Shown: piece after piece, positions 11,354 through 23,781 of the stretch
How positions within the stretch are numbered: the first letter of the stretch is position 1
Layout: every line of letters starts with the position of its first letter
From: Karstenula rhodostoma CBS 690.94
Taxonomy: Eukaryota; Ascomycota; Dothideomycetes; Pleosporales; Didymosphaeriaceae
Length of the DNA: 64,000 nucleotides
Direction: 5' to 3'
NCBI GenBank assembly: GCA_010093485.1
Contig: MU001501.1
Coordinates: forward strand, 141,052 to 205,051
Program-made: the position numbers and the translations under genes
The notes under the pieces: model-generated
Database searches by the model: none
What the model was told of the DNA's origin: nothing
What the model saw: only the letters and a program-made list of their open reading frames with translations

Positions 11354-11957
11354 GATTGCGAGTTGATGGAGGTCTCGCAATCGGTCAGGGTATGAGCAGA
11401 GAGAAGGGTGGGCCCTGTAAGAGTGTATCTTATGGGAGTTCGCAGGTAGGGACAGAAGAGGGCGAGAGATCCTAGCAACATCTGGGCGGCCAATAAACAA
11501 CAAACCACGCCGAGTTAGGCCAAGCGCCTCCCCGGGCCGTCGCTGGGGGTCACAGGGACAGCTGCGATAACACCACACACAGGCCAATCGCAATAGCCGC
11601 AAATTCGCAGATGCAGAGTTGTGATTGAATAACTGTTCTAGCGGAAATTTGCGTCCGATCAATATGCACATCTAGGTATAGTTCGACCGGAGCTCCTGGA
11701 AGACAAGATGGCAAAATGCCAAGTGATCTTATCAGATTCGGAGGAACCTCGGAAGTCCGCATGGGGTAAGGCCATCTTGAGCCCTCGCTTAGATAGTCCA
11801 CACAGTGATTTGGACTGCTTGGTCTACGCCGCGCATCTAACGACAACCACCTCGACAACTCACCCCCGCTGACTCTAGATCACACATCTCTGGTGCGCAC
11901 TCTCGTCCACGGCTCCGATATATTCCCTCTGTTAACCCGTCGCAGAATCAGCCCATC
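11354..11957. other. Divergent promoter of the CBS/PB1 gene and eS26
   Basis: About 600 bp between two divergent start codons. No trusted frame; no clear TATA box. Confidence 0.5.
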
Positions 11958-12512
11958 ATGGTCAAGAAGCGAGCATCCAAGTACGCACACACCGAAATCA
12001 ACACTCCCGCGGCCATGCTTGACTAACAGCTCCCAGCGGTCGCAACAAGAAGGGCCGCGGCCACGTCAAGCCCATCCGTTGCTCCAACTGCTCCCGATGC
12101 ACCCCCAAGGACAAGGCAATCAAGAGATTCACCATCCGCAACATGGTTGAGTCTGCCGCCATCCGTTCGTCACCGCCACCGCCTCGCACACGACGAAGGA
12201 AATTCGGAGGAACAATGGGCTGACCTGACCATGCAGGTGATATCTCCGATGCCTCCGTCTTCCCCGAGTACACCGTCCCCAAGATGTACTTGAAGCTCCA
12301 GTACTGCGTTTCCTGCGCTATCCACGGCAAGATCGTCCGGTATGTCACAATTGAGAAGAGGTCTCAGGAAGGCCGGACAGTTCTAACCTAAGCACAGTGT
12401 CCGCTCAAGGGAGGGTCGCCGCAACCGTGCTCCCCCGCCCCGCGTTAGGTACAACAAGGACGGAAAGAAGGTGAACCCCAACCAGGCTGCCCCCAAGCAG
12501 ACCACCGCGTAA
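11958..12512 (+). CDS. rps26: 40S ribosomal protein eS26
   Basis: Small-subunit protein at the mRNA exit channel, 122 residues. Four exons: 11958-11980, 12037-12164, 12237-12339 and 12398-12512, with introns of 56, 72 and 58 nt. The product starts [20 protein letters not shown] and keeps the zinc-binding cysteines (CSNCSRC and CVSCAIH), the RSREGRRNR segment and a proline-rich C-terminus. A very small first exon followed by an intron is common in fungal ribosomal protein genes. Because the exons are short, no single long frame shows the gene. Length and sequence fit the family closely. Confidence 0.95.
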
Positions 12513-12922
12513 ACGATCCAAGAGTGATCGGGGGTGTGTTGACGAACTCATGGCGCATGGTACGGTTCAAAGGGTGTCATACTTGATATCATGCATGAAT
12601 CAATGGAGGTTAGGCAGGCCAATATGATGATTAGGGCAAGAGCTTGCTGCAACAGGTCGCGAGAGCGCCGAGGGCTAGCTACGAGCTTGTAAAACGAATA
12701 TCCGACTCGATCTGCGTCATCTTTCTCCTGGTCCCGTTGTGATGTGTCCAGTGGATTTGTTGACTGTCTTCGATGAATGCGCTCGTGATGGGGTCTTGCG
12801 TACAATGGCCCATATCGTGATTGTCCAACACGCTGTTCCTATTTCCTACATGATGGTATCCTAAATCGCTTATTTGCCATATCATCGTAGCGATCGTACA
12901 GGTAGCTTCACGGATGCGCTGT
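12513..12922. other. Convergent 3' region, no feature recognised
   Basis: Lies between the stop codons of eS26 and the VanZ-like gene. No gene seen. Confidence 0.5.
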
Positions 12923-13824
12923 TTAATCAGCCCGCTTAGTATCACCCAAATCACCTCCCTCGGCTTGTCCACTCATCGCATCTCCCGGCTCGGTAGTCTC
13001 CCAATCCTCCGCATTCTCATCCCAGTTGTCCAATTCCCGATCCACGTTCGCTCCAACAACGCCAGACTCCTGCCCATCCTCGACACGGGACTCCCCAAGC
13101 TCGATATCCACATCGTGATCATCGCCCGCAACGGCACCATAGCCCCGCGCAGCTCGCTTCCGCTCCAGCATGCGCTTATGGTACCAATTGCACAGCCCAA
13201 GCGCGCTCAGCGACCCGAGCACATTCGCAACGATGTCGAAGTAGTCGAATTGGCGGTCAATCTGAGATTGTCAGCCACAGCCCAGGCCATCCCCAGCCTA
13301 GCGACACAGCATGCTTACAGGCAACAGCCCCTGCACAACCTCGCTCGCAACTCCAAGCCCAAGCGTGATGATGAGGAGCGTGAGGTTGATCACTTTCCGC
13401 CGGGCCGCCTCGAGGATCCAATAGAACGTCAGCGTCAGCAGGAAGAAGGCGACGAAGTGAAGCGCTTTGTCGGATTGCTTGATATTGGGCGTGACGTTGT
13501 ATTCTTGCGGGGCGAAGCCGCCCGCGGCGGAGATGAAGATAAGGGCTGCGAAAGCGCCTGGAGGTGTGTTAGCTGTGCCGCATCGTTGTGGACTGGGTCC
13601 GGCGCCTCGCTGCGACAGCGTAGCGAGATGGCTCCGTGGAGCTGGTGTTGCGCAGTAGGTTCTTCGCAAGCTAGACTGCTCCTGAAGTGTGCAGATTGCG
13701 CGGGAGCTCTTGAAACTGGATGGTTCCACGGCTTGCAGCTATCTCAGGCAGGGCAAACGGCGCAGCTCGGCCAGCTGTGACGGCACATGCACGTACCTGC
13801 AAACGGCTTCCGAATCCGCATCAT
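12923..13824 (-). CDS. VanZ-like membrane protein
   Basis: About 201 residues in three exons: 13797-13824, 13319-13557 and 12923-13261 (introns 13558-13796 and 13262-13318). The product begins [20 protein letters not shown]. It has three to four hydrophobic segments, including [41 protein letters not shown] and [20 protein letters not shown]. The pattern K-x-x-H-F-x-A-F-F followed by E-x-x-Q and DxxDxxANxxG is the VanZ-like signature. The C-terminal 80 residues are hydrophilic and acidic. Small VanZ-like proteins are common in fungi and of unknown function; the family name comes from bacterial teicoplanin resistance, which should not be inferred here. The first exon is tiny but gives an uninterrupted frame and a good start context. 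Confidence 0.82.
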
Positions 13825-15223
13825 GTCTGGATATCGATTTAGGCTACCGGGACGACAGTAGCATAGTAGAGCGGCGCGTGTAGGTGTAGGAGGTGATTCG
13901 GCTTCGATCGGCTAGCGTATGTGGACGTGAGCTCTCTGGCTAAGCCTATTTCGGGGAACGAAGACGGAGGCCCCCAGGCGCAACGTGGTGGAGATACCGA
14001 AGCGAACATTGGGGCGTCGATCACGAAATAAATTGCAATCTCGACTAGTCTCGTCTTGGAGGTCATTGGGGTGTATTTGTATGCCAGCTAGGGTTCCACG
14101 GTGTCCATATACGACCGTTGGGTATAAGCTAAAGACATCTTTTCGACATCTCCATTCATCGCGCATGCGTCTCAAGGCAACCTTGTGCAATAGAATAATA
14201 GAAAGGGATATGTTCATGCAAGTGACAGCGATCGGATATGCGCAACCCTAGATAGTAACTACATCTGCTGGTGCTGAGTACCTGGTTTTTACCCATGAGT
14301 TTTGATGCGATGCAGTAACTTATTTACTGTATGTACACTTATGCCTTCTCGGGTCTATGTAAGTACTCGCAATCTGTCTTATGGAGTAGACGATCGTGTT
14401 CGATTTGTTTCCTCGTTGTTATTTTGGTCGAGTACCCGTAGTATGTAGGTAAAGATAAACTACAAAGCAACATATGACCGGTTTTCGACGCAGCTAATTT
14501 CATAGTCTAATTATCTATATGGGATAGGGAGCTTGCAGGTAATATTAACTTGTTGCGATTGTCTCTGCGTTGCACTTGGTTGCAGTAGAGACCTTAATAG
14601 CGCACTGGTATATAGAATATACTGTAGAAAACAGTCTGACAGGATTAAGGCACTATGTTGAGTATAATAGGCCTGTGTATTATGTACTGCAGTCAGATCT
14701 CTTATAGCATGCTCCTAAGGTTATGGCGGGTGGCCTTCGTCGCATCGCAGGGGCCTGACGTGGAGACAAGGTCTGGAAAAACTGTTATAGTGAAGTAGAT
14801 GTGATGTTAAATGCGCAGAGCATCTAGGCAGAGTACCCAGGCAGATTATGTAGCCTTTACAATAGAACAATAGGTATCCGTAAAGGCGTGGTGAAAGAAG
14901 TTGATATTGGGATTGCGAGGATGGCGCGGCGCTAGGCTTGAGGCGCTCGCCCTATCGGGGAAAGCCATAACCTAATTTGAACGAGGCAGGAGCACTCCTC
15001 CACCCGCGACTTGCTCCGCAACCACGACTGAACAGACACCGCGGCCCTTCAGGCCAACGCTCGACGTTATTTTCCATCTCAAAGTCATCGGCCTCCATCT
15101 CACACTTCGCCGAGCTTCTTCCATGCTTGCTTTCACCTCGCCGCGACATCTGTACGAGGTCGCAGAGCGGAGGTCGCGGCCATCCTGAGCTCGCGCCAAG
15201 ACCTCCCCACAACAGCGTACTCC
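13825..15223. other. Intergenic 1.4 kb, partly AT-rich
   Basis: From about 14260 to 14900 the base composition is clearly more AT-rich than the neighbours, with many TA-containing words and no open frame of note. This may be an old mutated repeat, but I cannot name one. The last 250 bp is the GC-rich promoter of the Spt7 gene. Confidence 0.45.
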
Positions 15224-18200
15224 ATGTATCCCTCCTCATCGCGGGACCGCCAGAACTATGCACGCCCCCTCCCCAACGCGCTCCGCCTGCGTACACCCAA
15301 TGCTTCGATGAGTGATGAGGCCATGTCCAACGGTTCACACAATAACAATCTGGCGGAGGGGCTGGAGACCGCGGTCGAGGATGACCCCCGTGTCGCGCGC
15401 TGGCGGGAGAACTATTTGCGCACCGAGGCGCGCATCACCGCCCTGCTGGGGGGCGATCACAGACACGATGGAGATGATGGAGAGGCCGCCCAAACAGCTG
15501 ACCAGCCCGCGGTAGATGCGCCCGAAGCACATGACGCGCGCCCGACCGCGACACCCAAGAAAGCCGCCCGGACAATTGACGAAGATGACTACGGGGACGA
15601 TGATGATGCCGATGAGGAAGACGATACCCACACCTCGCCGCTCCTCGCGAAGAGCGCCCCGAACGGCATCGGCTGCGCTGCCATCGACGTGCCAAGCCTT
15701 CGGATATCCTCGCTGTCGAGCAAACTGGGCATCGAGTCCATCGGTACCCCGAGCGCCGACCAACCCAAATCAGCCGACGATGTGCGCAAGAAGCTGCAGC
15801 AAGACAAGGAGGCCGACGAAGAAGCGGCCAAGCGCAGCTTCTACACCATGTTTTACACTCTCGAAAGCGACAGGGATGCCATGCTGGAACAGCAGAAGCT
15901 CGACGAGCTTGACCGGCAAGTTGAGACCGAGATGTCAGGCCAGTCTGCAGCCACGCCGGCACCAGGCACAAGCACCGCTCCACAACAGGGGACGCTGAGC
16001 ACAACCAATCTGGGAGCGTCCAGTCTCACCTTAAAGCATCTCATTGCGCGTATAGATGCAGAAAGAGACAAAGTCAAAGCCAGCGACACCCAGCTACGGA
16101 GCTTGATCAGCGAAGTCCGGAAGAATCGCAGCAAGTGGGCCAATGAAGACCGTGTTGGACAGGAAGAGCTGTACGAGAGTATGGAAAAGGTCATCATGGA
16201 GCTCAAAGCAGGCGAACACGCAAACCCTTTCCTGCAGCGCGTGAACAAGAGAGAAGCGCCTGACTACTACAATGTGATCAAACAGCCGATGGACATCGGG
16301 ACCATGATGAAGAAGCTCAAGCAGCTGGCTTATAAGTCCAAGAAGGAGTTTGTAGACGATCTCATGCTCATCTGGGCGAACTGTTTGAAGTACAACTCCG
16401 CTTCGGATCATCCCCTCCGCAAGAAAGCTCTTTACATGCGGAAAGAGACCGAGAAACTGGTGCCACTGATTCCCGACATCACAGTCCGCGATCGCGCAGA
16501 GGTCGAGGCTGAGGAACGCAGGATGCGCAATGGGGACGCCGACGCAGATGGTGCTGACGACAGTGAGGACGAGGAGCCGATTATGGCATCTCGTGGACGT
16601 AAAGCACCAAGTAAAGGTGGAAAGGGCAGCAATGCAGCAAGGAAAGCACCTCCAGCTGGCCTGGAAGGTACGCCGGACCAAGAAAGTAAACCAACGTTAC
16701 CTACCTTGAACCACACTGTCTCTAATCTGAAGAACGAGTTTCTGCGCGCAGACTCAGAGATGGAGGGGAGTGTGAATGGTTTCTCTACCCCCCCGCCACC
16801 AGGAATCCTGACTCCCATTGGACCCAACGGTTTGCTCCGCAGCGGTGCTCATGGCAGCCAAGCAGATATCTCTGAGGCCGATGGTACGGGTGCTTCCGTC
16901 AGCGGCTTCACAGAGGAGGATGCTGATCTAGATGATCTTGAGTACAAAACTTGGAAGCAGGTCACCAAAAAAGACAGAGCCACTATTGCAGCTGAACGTC
17001 ACCGATTGTTTCGGGATGACCAGCTTCAGCCAGATGAGCCTGCGATATTGCGTAGCAGAGCAGGCATGAGAAGATGGGCACGCCATCGCACACAGGCTAA
17101 TGAGGAGGGTACCTCGGGTGCATCGACTTCTTTGGCGGACGTCAAAGATGGCGTGCAAGCTACTACCAGCCAAAGCCTGGCTGAGGGCATCGCAGGAGAA
17201 GAGGAACGTCAGGTTCCAGATTACTACGATCCTGTTTGTACGATTCCAGACCTGGACGAGCGCCTGCAGTGGATCGAAGACTCCCAAGGACACGTCATTC
17301 AACAACACGAAGAGTATATGCGTCTCGTGCCGAGTGGACAATTCACTGCGCCGGACAGCGCCTTGGCCAAGAAGATGGAATCTAACATGCGACAAATGCA
17401 GGAGACAAGAAAAGTTTGTGCTAAGATCGGGATCGTCAAGCAAATGCAATTGCAGTCACAGGTACGGGGAGCTTCCATCCCGCTATAGAATCTGCTAACG
17501 GTTGTAGATGTACCAGAACCAGTTCCAGAAATACGATCCCCAGCCTTTTATCGAGGCTGATATCGAACCCGTGGTTGTGTCAGAGGATGGGCCAGTCATG
17601 GCGCCATACGTCTGTCGCGCAGCCTTACAACGAAGTGTTGGCAAAATCTTCTACCACGCTGGGTTTGAAGAGTTTCAGCCCTCGGCCTTGGATGCGATCA
17701 CTGACATAGCTGGAGATTTCTTTCAGAAGCTTGTTGCAAGCTTCGGCCTCTATCGAGAAATGCCAAAGATGAAGTCAGATGTGGCAGTACCTGATACGAG
17801 TGGTACACCCACAAATTGGATCCCCCGGTTCACCCAGGAGGAAGCAATTCTACACTCCCTGCAAGTGAACGGTGTTGATCTGGAAAGCTTGGAGACATAC
17901 GTTAAGGATGATGTCGAGCGACTTGGAACCAAACTTTCTGGCATGCATGATCGGATGCGGTCCTACTACGCTGAGCTTCTCCGGCCCGCTCTCGATAACG
18001 TTGGAGCTGATGGCTCGGGTGCCTTCAACGACGGTAGTGAACAGTTTGTTGGTGGGGATTTCGCCGAGGACATTGGTGAAGACTTCTTCGGCTTCAAGGA
18101 GCTTGGCTTGGATAAAGAATTCGGCGTGGCGTTCAGCGTTCCATTGCACTTGTTGCAAAACAGGATGCACAAGGCTTACCAATCGCAGAATACCAAGTAT

Positions 18201-18715
18201 GTTTCCACATTCAAACTGATCAGCAAGTTAGCTAACATCTTCCCAGCAACGTTGCCACCACTGGTACTCTCATGGAGGAGCCCGCGAAATTCGAACCTGT
18301 CAGCATGCAAAATGTCACCAACCAGATCGGCCTCGTGCGTACCTGGTTTCTTAACAAGTTACACCACAACGATAATCAGTCACTTGTTGAGGACGAAGAC
18401 CTGCCGCCCAAGCAGCGCTTCCCTAAGCCTCGCCTCCCCCCAACTGGGAAGATATCTAGTCCTCGCAAGCGTCCATTGAGAGAGCAACAGCAAATGGCAC
18501 GGAAAAAGCGAAAGCTGGATGAAGAAAAAGACGATAATGGCAACAACGATCACGGTTCTTCTGCAAATGGTAGCTTCATGAAAGGCCTCGGGAAGCCTGT
18601 GGGTAAACTCAAGCTTGAAATGCCCCAAAAAGAGAACCAGAACGTGGCCGAGCCCGAGAAGGATGATGGTAGCGCCGTGGGGATGATAAGCCCCGAAAGC
18701 ATCCTCGCAGCATAA
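15224..18715 (+). CDS. spt7: SAGA complex subunit Spt7 (bromodomain and histone-fold)
   Basis: Structural core subunit of the SAGA histone acetyltransferase coactivator. About 1131 residues in three exons: 15224-17461, 17508-18196 and 18247-18715. An acidic N-terminus is followed by a bromodomain at about 325-435 with the conserved acetyl-lysine pocket ([20 protein letters not shown], then [16 protein letters not shown]). A long acidic linker leads to a histone-fold/Bromo_TP segment at about 775-830 ([19 protein letters not shown], then [15 protein letters not shown]), which in yeast pairs with Taf10. The C-terminus is lysine-rich with an NLS-like [12 protein letters not shown]. The start may instead be the ATG at 15308 ([10 protein letters not shown]). 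Domain order and length match Spt7. Confidence 0.92.
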
Positions 18716-20017
18716 CCTTCTTGCGCCGTGTCCAGTGCTATCGCCATTGCACAATGCCCTTACCATTTCGATTCGAGTATAGAGCACTAGAGGAGTGCAT
18801 AGGGCGTCGCATTTACTGTTCGATTATTTCATTGTCAAGCTTGTCGCAAGAGCAATCGCCCGCAGGTTTTCGATTCTATCACTCACTCGGATGTCTGGTT
18901 TTAATATCCCTATAACCTCTTCTTATCCTGTCTGATACCGGATGGACCAGATGGATCTGTCAGACGAACGGGCTCGACAAGCATACTGTATTCCGGCGTT
19001 ATTTTGTTCAGTCTTGCTTTGGGGACTTGGACCGGTTTCTCTCTGGTTGGGTCGGAATCATTTGAGGTTGTATACCCTTTCGTCTTTGAGGGATTTTGCG
19101 GTACGATCGGTCGGGATGCGGCAAAGGGCAGTCAGCATGCAAGATTGGTTTCGTGACTCTGTATATAAATCGTCAAAACCACAGTGGTGGGTTCGTTGGA
19201 TTAGGCATAGTTTTGTCCATATCAACTTGATCACAAATTTGGTGCTAGCATATTGTACTGGTCTTTCCTTGTGTGATTTCAGTGTATAGCAGTAGAAGAA
19301 GATTCACGCTCAGCACGTCAGGGATATGGACGAAGCACTGGTATCGTTCTCTAGACTCGGCTTCGTAATTTGATCTAGGCTACTCGTTCACGTAGCGGCG
19401 AATTGGTTCCGTGGCTCATCTGTATGAAAGCAGAAAGCGACCGACTATTCGCCTGTGGCGTCCTCGAGATACTAATTGTCCATCAGTTTAGCTATAATTT
19501 ATCCGCTATGACATGTATTCCAGAGTCTTGATCAGACTTGCTCAATGCTGCGTGGCCACGTTCTTGATATGCCCTGACTCTGATAGCCGAGCTGATTTTA
19601 TCAATGATGTCTAGCGCCCGGATTCTTTGCGCCCGATCTTCCATTCCTCTTACACCTCCAATCACTTAATAGCGTTCGCTGTTTCCATTACGCGCCATCG
19701 TGTGGGCCAAGTAGCTGTCGCGTGTCGGTTGCTTTTGTTCCTGTCGGCATTTTTGGATCTTAGCTAACCGTGCGACAAGACCACGGTTCATCTCTTCTCG
19801 ACTTGGACCTTCGGTCACTTCACCTCACACTTCTTTTCACTTTCATCATCGACTGTGCGCGCCACACTTTACGACGCGCAGCGGCCAGCCTGCAATAATT
19901 GAGTGCTGTCATCTTCATAATATATGCACTCTCGTCTATCGGTTGCAATTTTCGTTTCATTGCCTTTGGTCAATACACCTTCTATTGTCTTTGCATCACG
20001 ACTCTCAACGCAACACA
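18716..20017. other. Intergenic 1.3 kb, no gene recognised
   Basis: 3' region of Spt7 and promoter of the next gene. A 115-codon frame at 18942-19289 has no domain-like features and I do not call it. Confidence 0.5.
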
Positions 20018-22471
20018 ATGGCGCCGGCAGCACAGGCGCCGCTCAAACGCGCCACTTACGACGGCTCACGCCCTCGTTTTCAGACCCTAGATGCATGGCT
20101 GACTGTCTACGGCAACGCTGAGTACGCTATCTACAAGCGTGATGCAGCACCTGATGCGTTGTGCTATGAAGACTGGTCAAAATCAGAGCACGTACTTGGC
20201 CCGTTCTTGTGGTATACGACCTTGGATGTCTGGGAAGAAGACTCATCGAGCGTAAGTCTTATCATCGCGATTCTCTCGGACCGAAGATGTCTGATGACAG
20301 CAGGACGACGAGTCTGACGTGGAAGCACCTGCGTTCACTGCGCGTGTTCCACCGAAGCAACAGCCGAAGAAGCTGGCGGTAACCAACGGTCACGGAAAGC
20401 GCGGTGCCGCCAAATCGTCACCGTCTATCGCGCAGTCGAAATCAGAGGATGCCGCATCTGCCGCGAAGCGCAAGAGAAAACCCAAAAAAGCTTATCTTGT
20501 AATGGTTACTGCTTGTAATGGTTTGCGCTCAACTAACTTCCAATAGTCTGAAGACATTGTCGTGTCAGACGTCAGTGACGAGGTCGAGGAACCCAGTCCC
20601 GCCGTCGAAGTTCCACCTTCTGTAGCGACTGTACCAGCTAGTCCTACTAATGGGCGACGGAAGTCGGGTGGGCGGAAGAAGAAGCAATATTTGGTAGGTT
20701 GCGCCGACATGAACCTGCGACCGCAGCACTAACACGTGTCACCAGTCCGCAGAAATCATTTCGCCCGAGGATGAGGATGATGATCCCATGGCAATGAATG
20801 GAATTGTCGCCAGTGCATCGATTGCCAACGAGCCTAGTGTGCCTGGTATGTTGCACTTTGAGATTGCTTGTGCCCCACCCCACTTCATCACTTTTCTCAA
20901 TTGCACGCGACCACCTCTTCGTCACCCATTACTCCATCATTAGTATTTATCATCATTTGTACAATCAAGACAAGCTGACCGATATCCCAGACCAACCTGC
21001 CCCGGTCGCTGCAGCGACTTCCGAGACACCCAAAGGAAAACCTGGAAAGAAACCAAAAAAGAAACCACTTGTACGGAATGTCTCATCCGACTGAGTTTCT
21101 GTTCTAACGTTGTCTCAGTCGCAAGCAGTCATATCAAAAGATGAGGATGAACTGGCCGACGCGCCTGCTGATGCCACGACCACGCCAAATAACGCTGCCG
21201 CTTCACCTGACGGCCCCGGCTCATCCTCGAGACGAGGACTGCGCACCCGCACGCCCGCCCAACAACGACCATATTTTCACAACGCGCAGGTTTTTGACGA
21301 ATTAGTAGCAGATGAGCCTGAAGCAGAGCCTGAAACACAGCCGTCACCTCCCAAACCCAAACAAAAACTTAGGCTCACCGGCTTGGCTCAGGTTTCATTT
21401 ACTGAAATTCAAAAGGAAATACAGGAACAAGAAGAAGCGACGATACTGGAGGAAAACGACGATGGCAATGAACTAATGCTTGATTCCGAAGAGCCGCAAC
21501 CTTCGAGAAAGGCACATTATAAGGGCAAAGGCCGGGCGTGGAAGAAGACCTCGGATGATGAGGACCAAGACTACAAATCACCAGTCAAGGTCAAATCAGG
21601 CCAACCGACGCGAAAACTCGGGCGAAGAAAGTCTACTCAAACGGCGGAAGATCCGGCTGAGGAGCCCGAGAGCCCAGCGCCTGCGAAGAAACAGCGACAA
21701 GAAGAACAAGTGAATAAGAAAGTCGAGCCTGCCGCGCAGAGCCCTACGCCAAAACATGGCAAGAGACCGCGCAAGCCAAGGAAGATATCGCATCTGTCCG
21801 AGGAGTTCGTAAAAGACGATTCGGACACTGCACTGGAAGAGCACAAAGAGCCGGAAACGAAGGCGGAGCCCGAGAAGACTCATCCAGTTGACCTTGCAAG
21901 CCCCGTGCAGAAGACACCTAGAAAAAGAGGCCGTCCTAGAAAGTCTGATCAAGGCTCTGCACTAAAGCCCAAGAAAGAGAAGACAACGGCCGAGAGCCTC
22001 GGGTTGGCCGGGAAAGACTCCCAGGCGATTTCTTCTGCAAAATCAGCGCCACCGTCCAAGAAGCCAACAACAATGGCAGATCCCACAGCGCCCACAGAGC
22101 CCGGTGGAGAAAAGAACATCGAGCCCGAAGACGAAGGAAGAGCTCTACCCAAAAAGTCAGCCACGCCAGGAAAAACGATGCCCGCCGACCACATCGATCT
22201 GAGCGTCGAATCGCCACCTCGGAAGAAGACACCTGAAAGGTCCGAGGTCATATCGCTGTCAGGCTCAGACGGAGAAGACGGCAGCGAGCCGGAAGTCATC
22301 TCAGAAAGAACCTCGGCCCGCCGCACTGAACGCGCACTCGCCTCCGATCTCCAGGCTCTGGACGACAGCGGGAAAGCAGTGACGCTCTCTGGTCCTCCCG
22401 GCCTAGAACCCCCGAAATCAGCTGCCGAAGAAGCCGCCCAGCGTCCTAATCCGCCTTCCGAGTCTACTTGA
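20018..22471 (+). CDS. Disordered nuclear protein with AT-hooks and SIM-like repeats (hypothetical)
   Basis: Not a family I can name. About 702 residues in six exons: 20018-20251, 20304-20498, 20547-20693, 20746-20845, 20991-21070 and 21119-22471. The first 75 residues look folded (ATYDGSRPRFQTLDAWLTVY, then WSKSEHVLGPFLWYTT). The rest is low-complexity K/E/P/S sequence. Three exon junctions fall at the same point: a lysine cluster, then Leu, a phase-0 intron, then Ser and a short hydrophobic core with acids (SEDIVVSD, SAEIISPEDED, SQAVISKDEDE). These cores resemble SUMO-interacting motifs; another is EVISLSGSDGED near the C-terminus. AT-hook-like stretches are PRKRGRPRKSD near 520 and GKRPRKPRK near 466. 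A conserved-looking motif RGLRTRTPAQQRPYFHN lies near 290. A DNA- and SUMO-linked nuclear role is inference only. Confidence 0.75.
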
Positions 22472-23781
22472 AATATTATGCAATGGGATGGGTAGATTTA
22501 GGTGTTTTTCTAGTTATGTTTATGTTGTATCTGATGGCGTTGGGTTGCCGTGGCGTATGTGGCGAGGATGCGGCATTTGTACGGCATCGTGGGCAGGCGC
22601 AGCTATGGTATTGTCTGGCGTCTGGTATGTGGTGTGCGTTGTGCGTTGTAGGAGGTGGCGACGGCGAAATACAGGAATGCATGTCTATCTGACGATCTGT
22701 GAAGATGATGCTGTGGACAATATCTAGCTTCCCTGCCTTGACGTGCAGCTTTCTTTTCGCAGACAGACCTGTTACTTTGACGACATCGACAATAGGGCTC
22801 CCTGGCCGTTTGCAAATACCTCTGTCATCACTGTGTTACAATAGATACGTGCACGACTCGTGTCACTCGTCCGCCACCCTCACGACGGCTCTCCCGCTTG
22901 TGCCTGCGTCTTCCCAGGCCTTTCGCTGGCACACTTGTTTCACAAGGAGTCAAGCGAGATTTCGTCATGCGATGGGTCAAACAAATGCATGAAAGAGGTG
23001 CTCAACGACCACTGCCGGTCCGAATAATTCAAATAGGTAGAAGATGCCATCTGACAACTAAAGGTACTTCTCGTCTAGAAGGTACATGTCCCGCGTCCAA
23101 CGTGTTTATGTTATAGCAGAATCCCTTTTCTATGTATTATCCATTTTAGGTAATCATGTCTTAGATATACCGCGTTTTTACACTAGTTAGGTCGAGTAAG
23201 TTGCTTGGTAGGTAGGTGTTAAGGTAGCGGTTCGGGCGAAAGGCTCTGCTTGAGTTTGTATTCTTCCTCTCTTAGCGGGTGTAATATGGGCCGGAATTTT
23301 GTGCTCAGCGACATCAACGTTGTTGGTTTTTTGCTCTGGTGGGATTCTGATAGGTGGTGGGGCACGGGTTAGATGGGAGGAGGGGTCGTAGAGGATCTTG
23401 ATGGTATTGAATTGTTGATTGTTTAGAGGGAATGAAATGTCGGCAACGAAATACCGACAACGATATACTGACAACGATATACTAACAGCGAAATACTGAC
23501 ATTCCGGATGGTGTTCGCGTAAACAATGGTATCTGTCTTGCCGTATGCGATACGAAGTACCTCTTTGTGTGTAACGAAGCTCAGGACCACTCGATATACC
23601 TACAAAGATGGATTTATGATATTGTGCGTTCGATTATGCGGCTCGTGGGATCGGAACAATTGAAGTCCTCTCTATTCTTACAGCACGTAGGCGCCTTGCT
23701 ACCGACTTCTTTAGTATTTGATATCCTCCCTTCTCAGCCTTGGGCTTCTCTGCACACATACCTCCCCTAGAGCACGCCCCA
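22472..23781. other. Convergent intergenic region with a 14-bp tandem repeat
   Basis: No gene recognised. The stretch 23100-23480 is fairly AT-rich and includes the tandem repeat listed separately. Confidence 0.5.
23441..23500. repeat. Tandem repeat, 14 bp x 4 (CGACAACGATATAC-like)
   Basis: Four diverged copies in a row with consensus YGACAACGAWATAC, then a partial fifth. Differences are substitutions only. Minisatellite in a convergent intergenic region. Confidence 0.8.

Noticed and set aside
12923..13824. Antibiotic-resistance meaning of the VanZ-like gene
   Set aside because: Fungal VanZ-like proteins share only the domain; no other Van genes are present and no resistance role follows.
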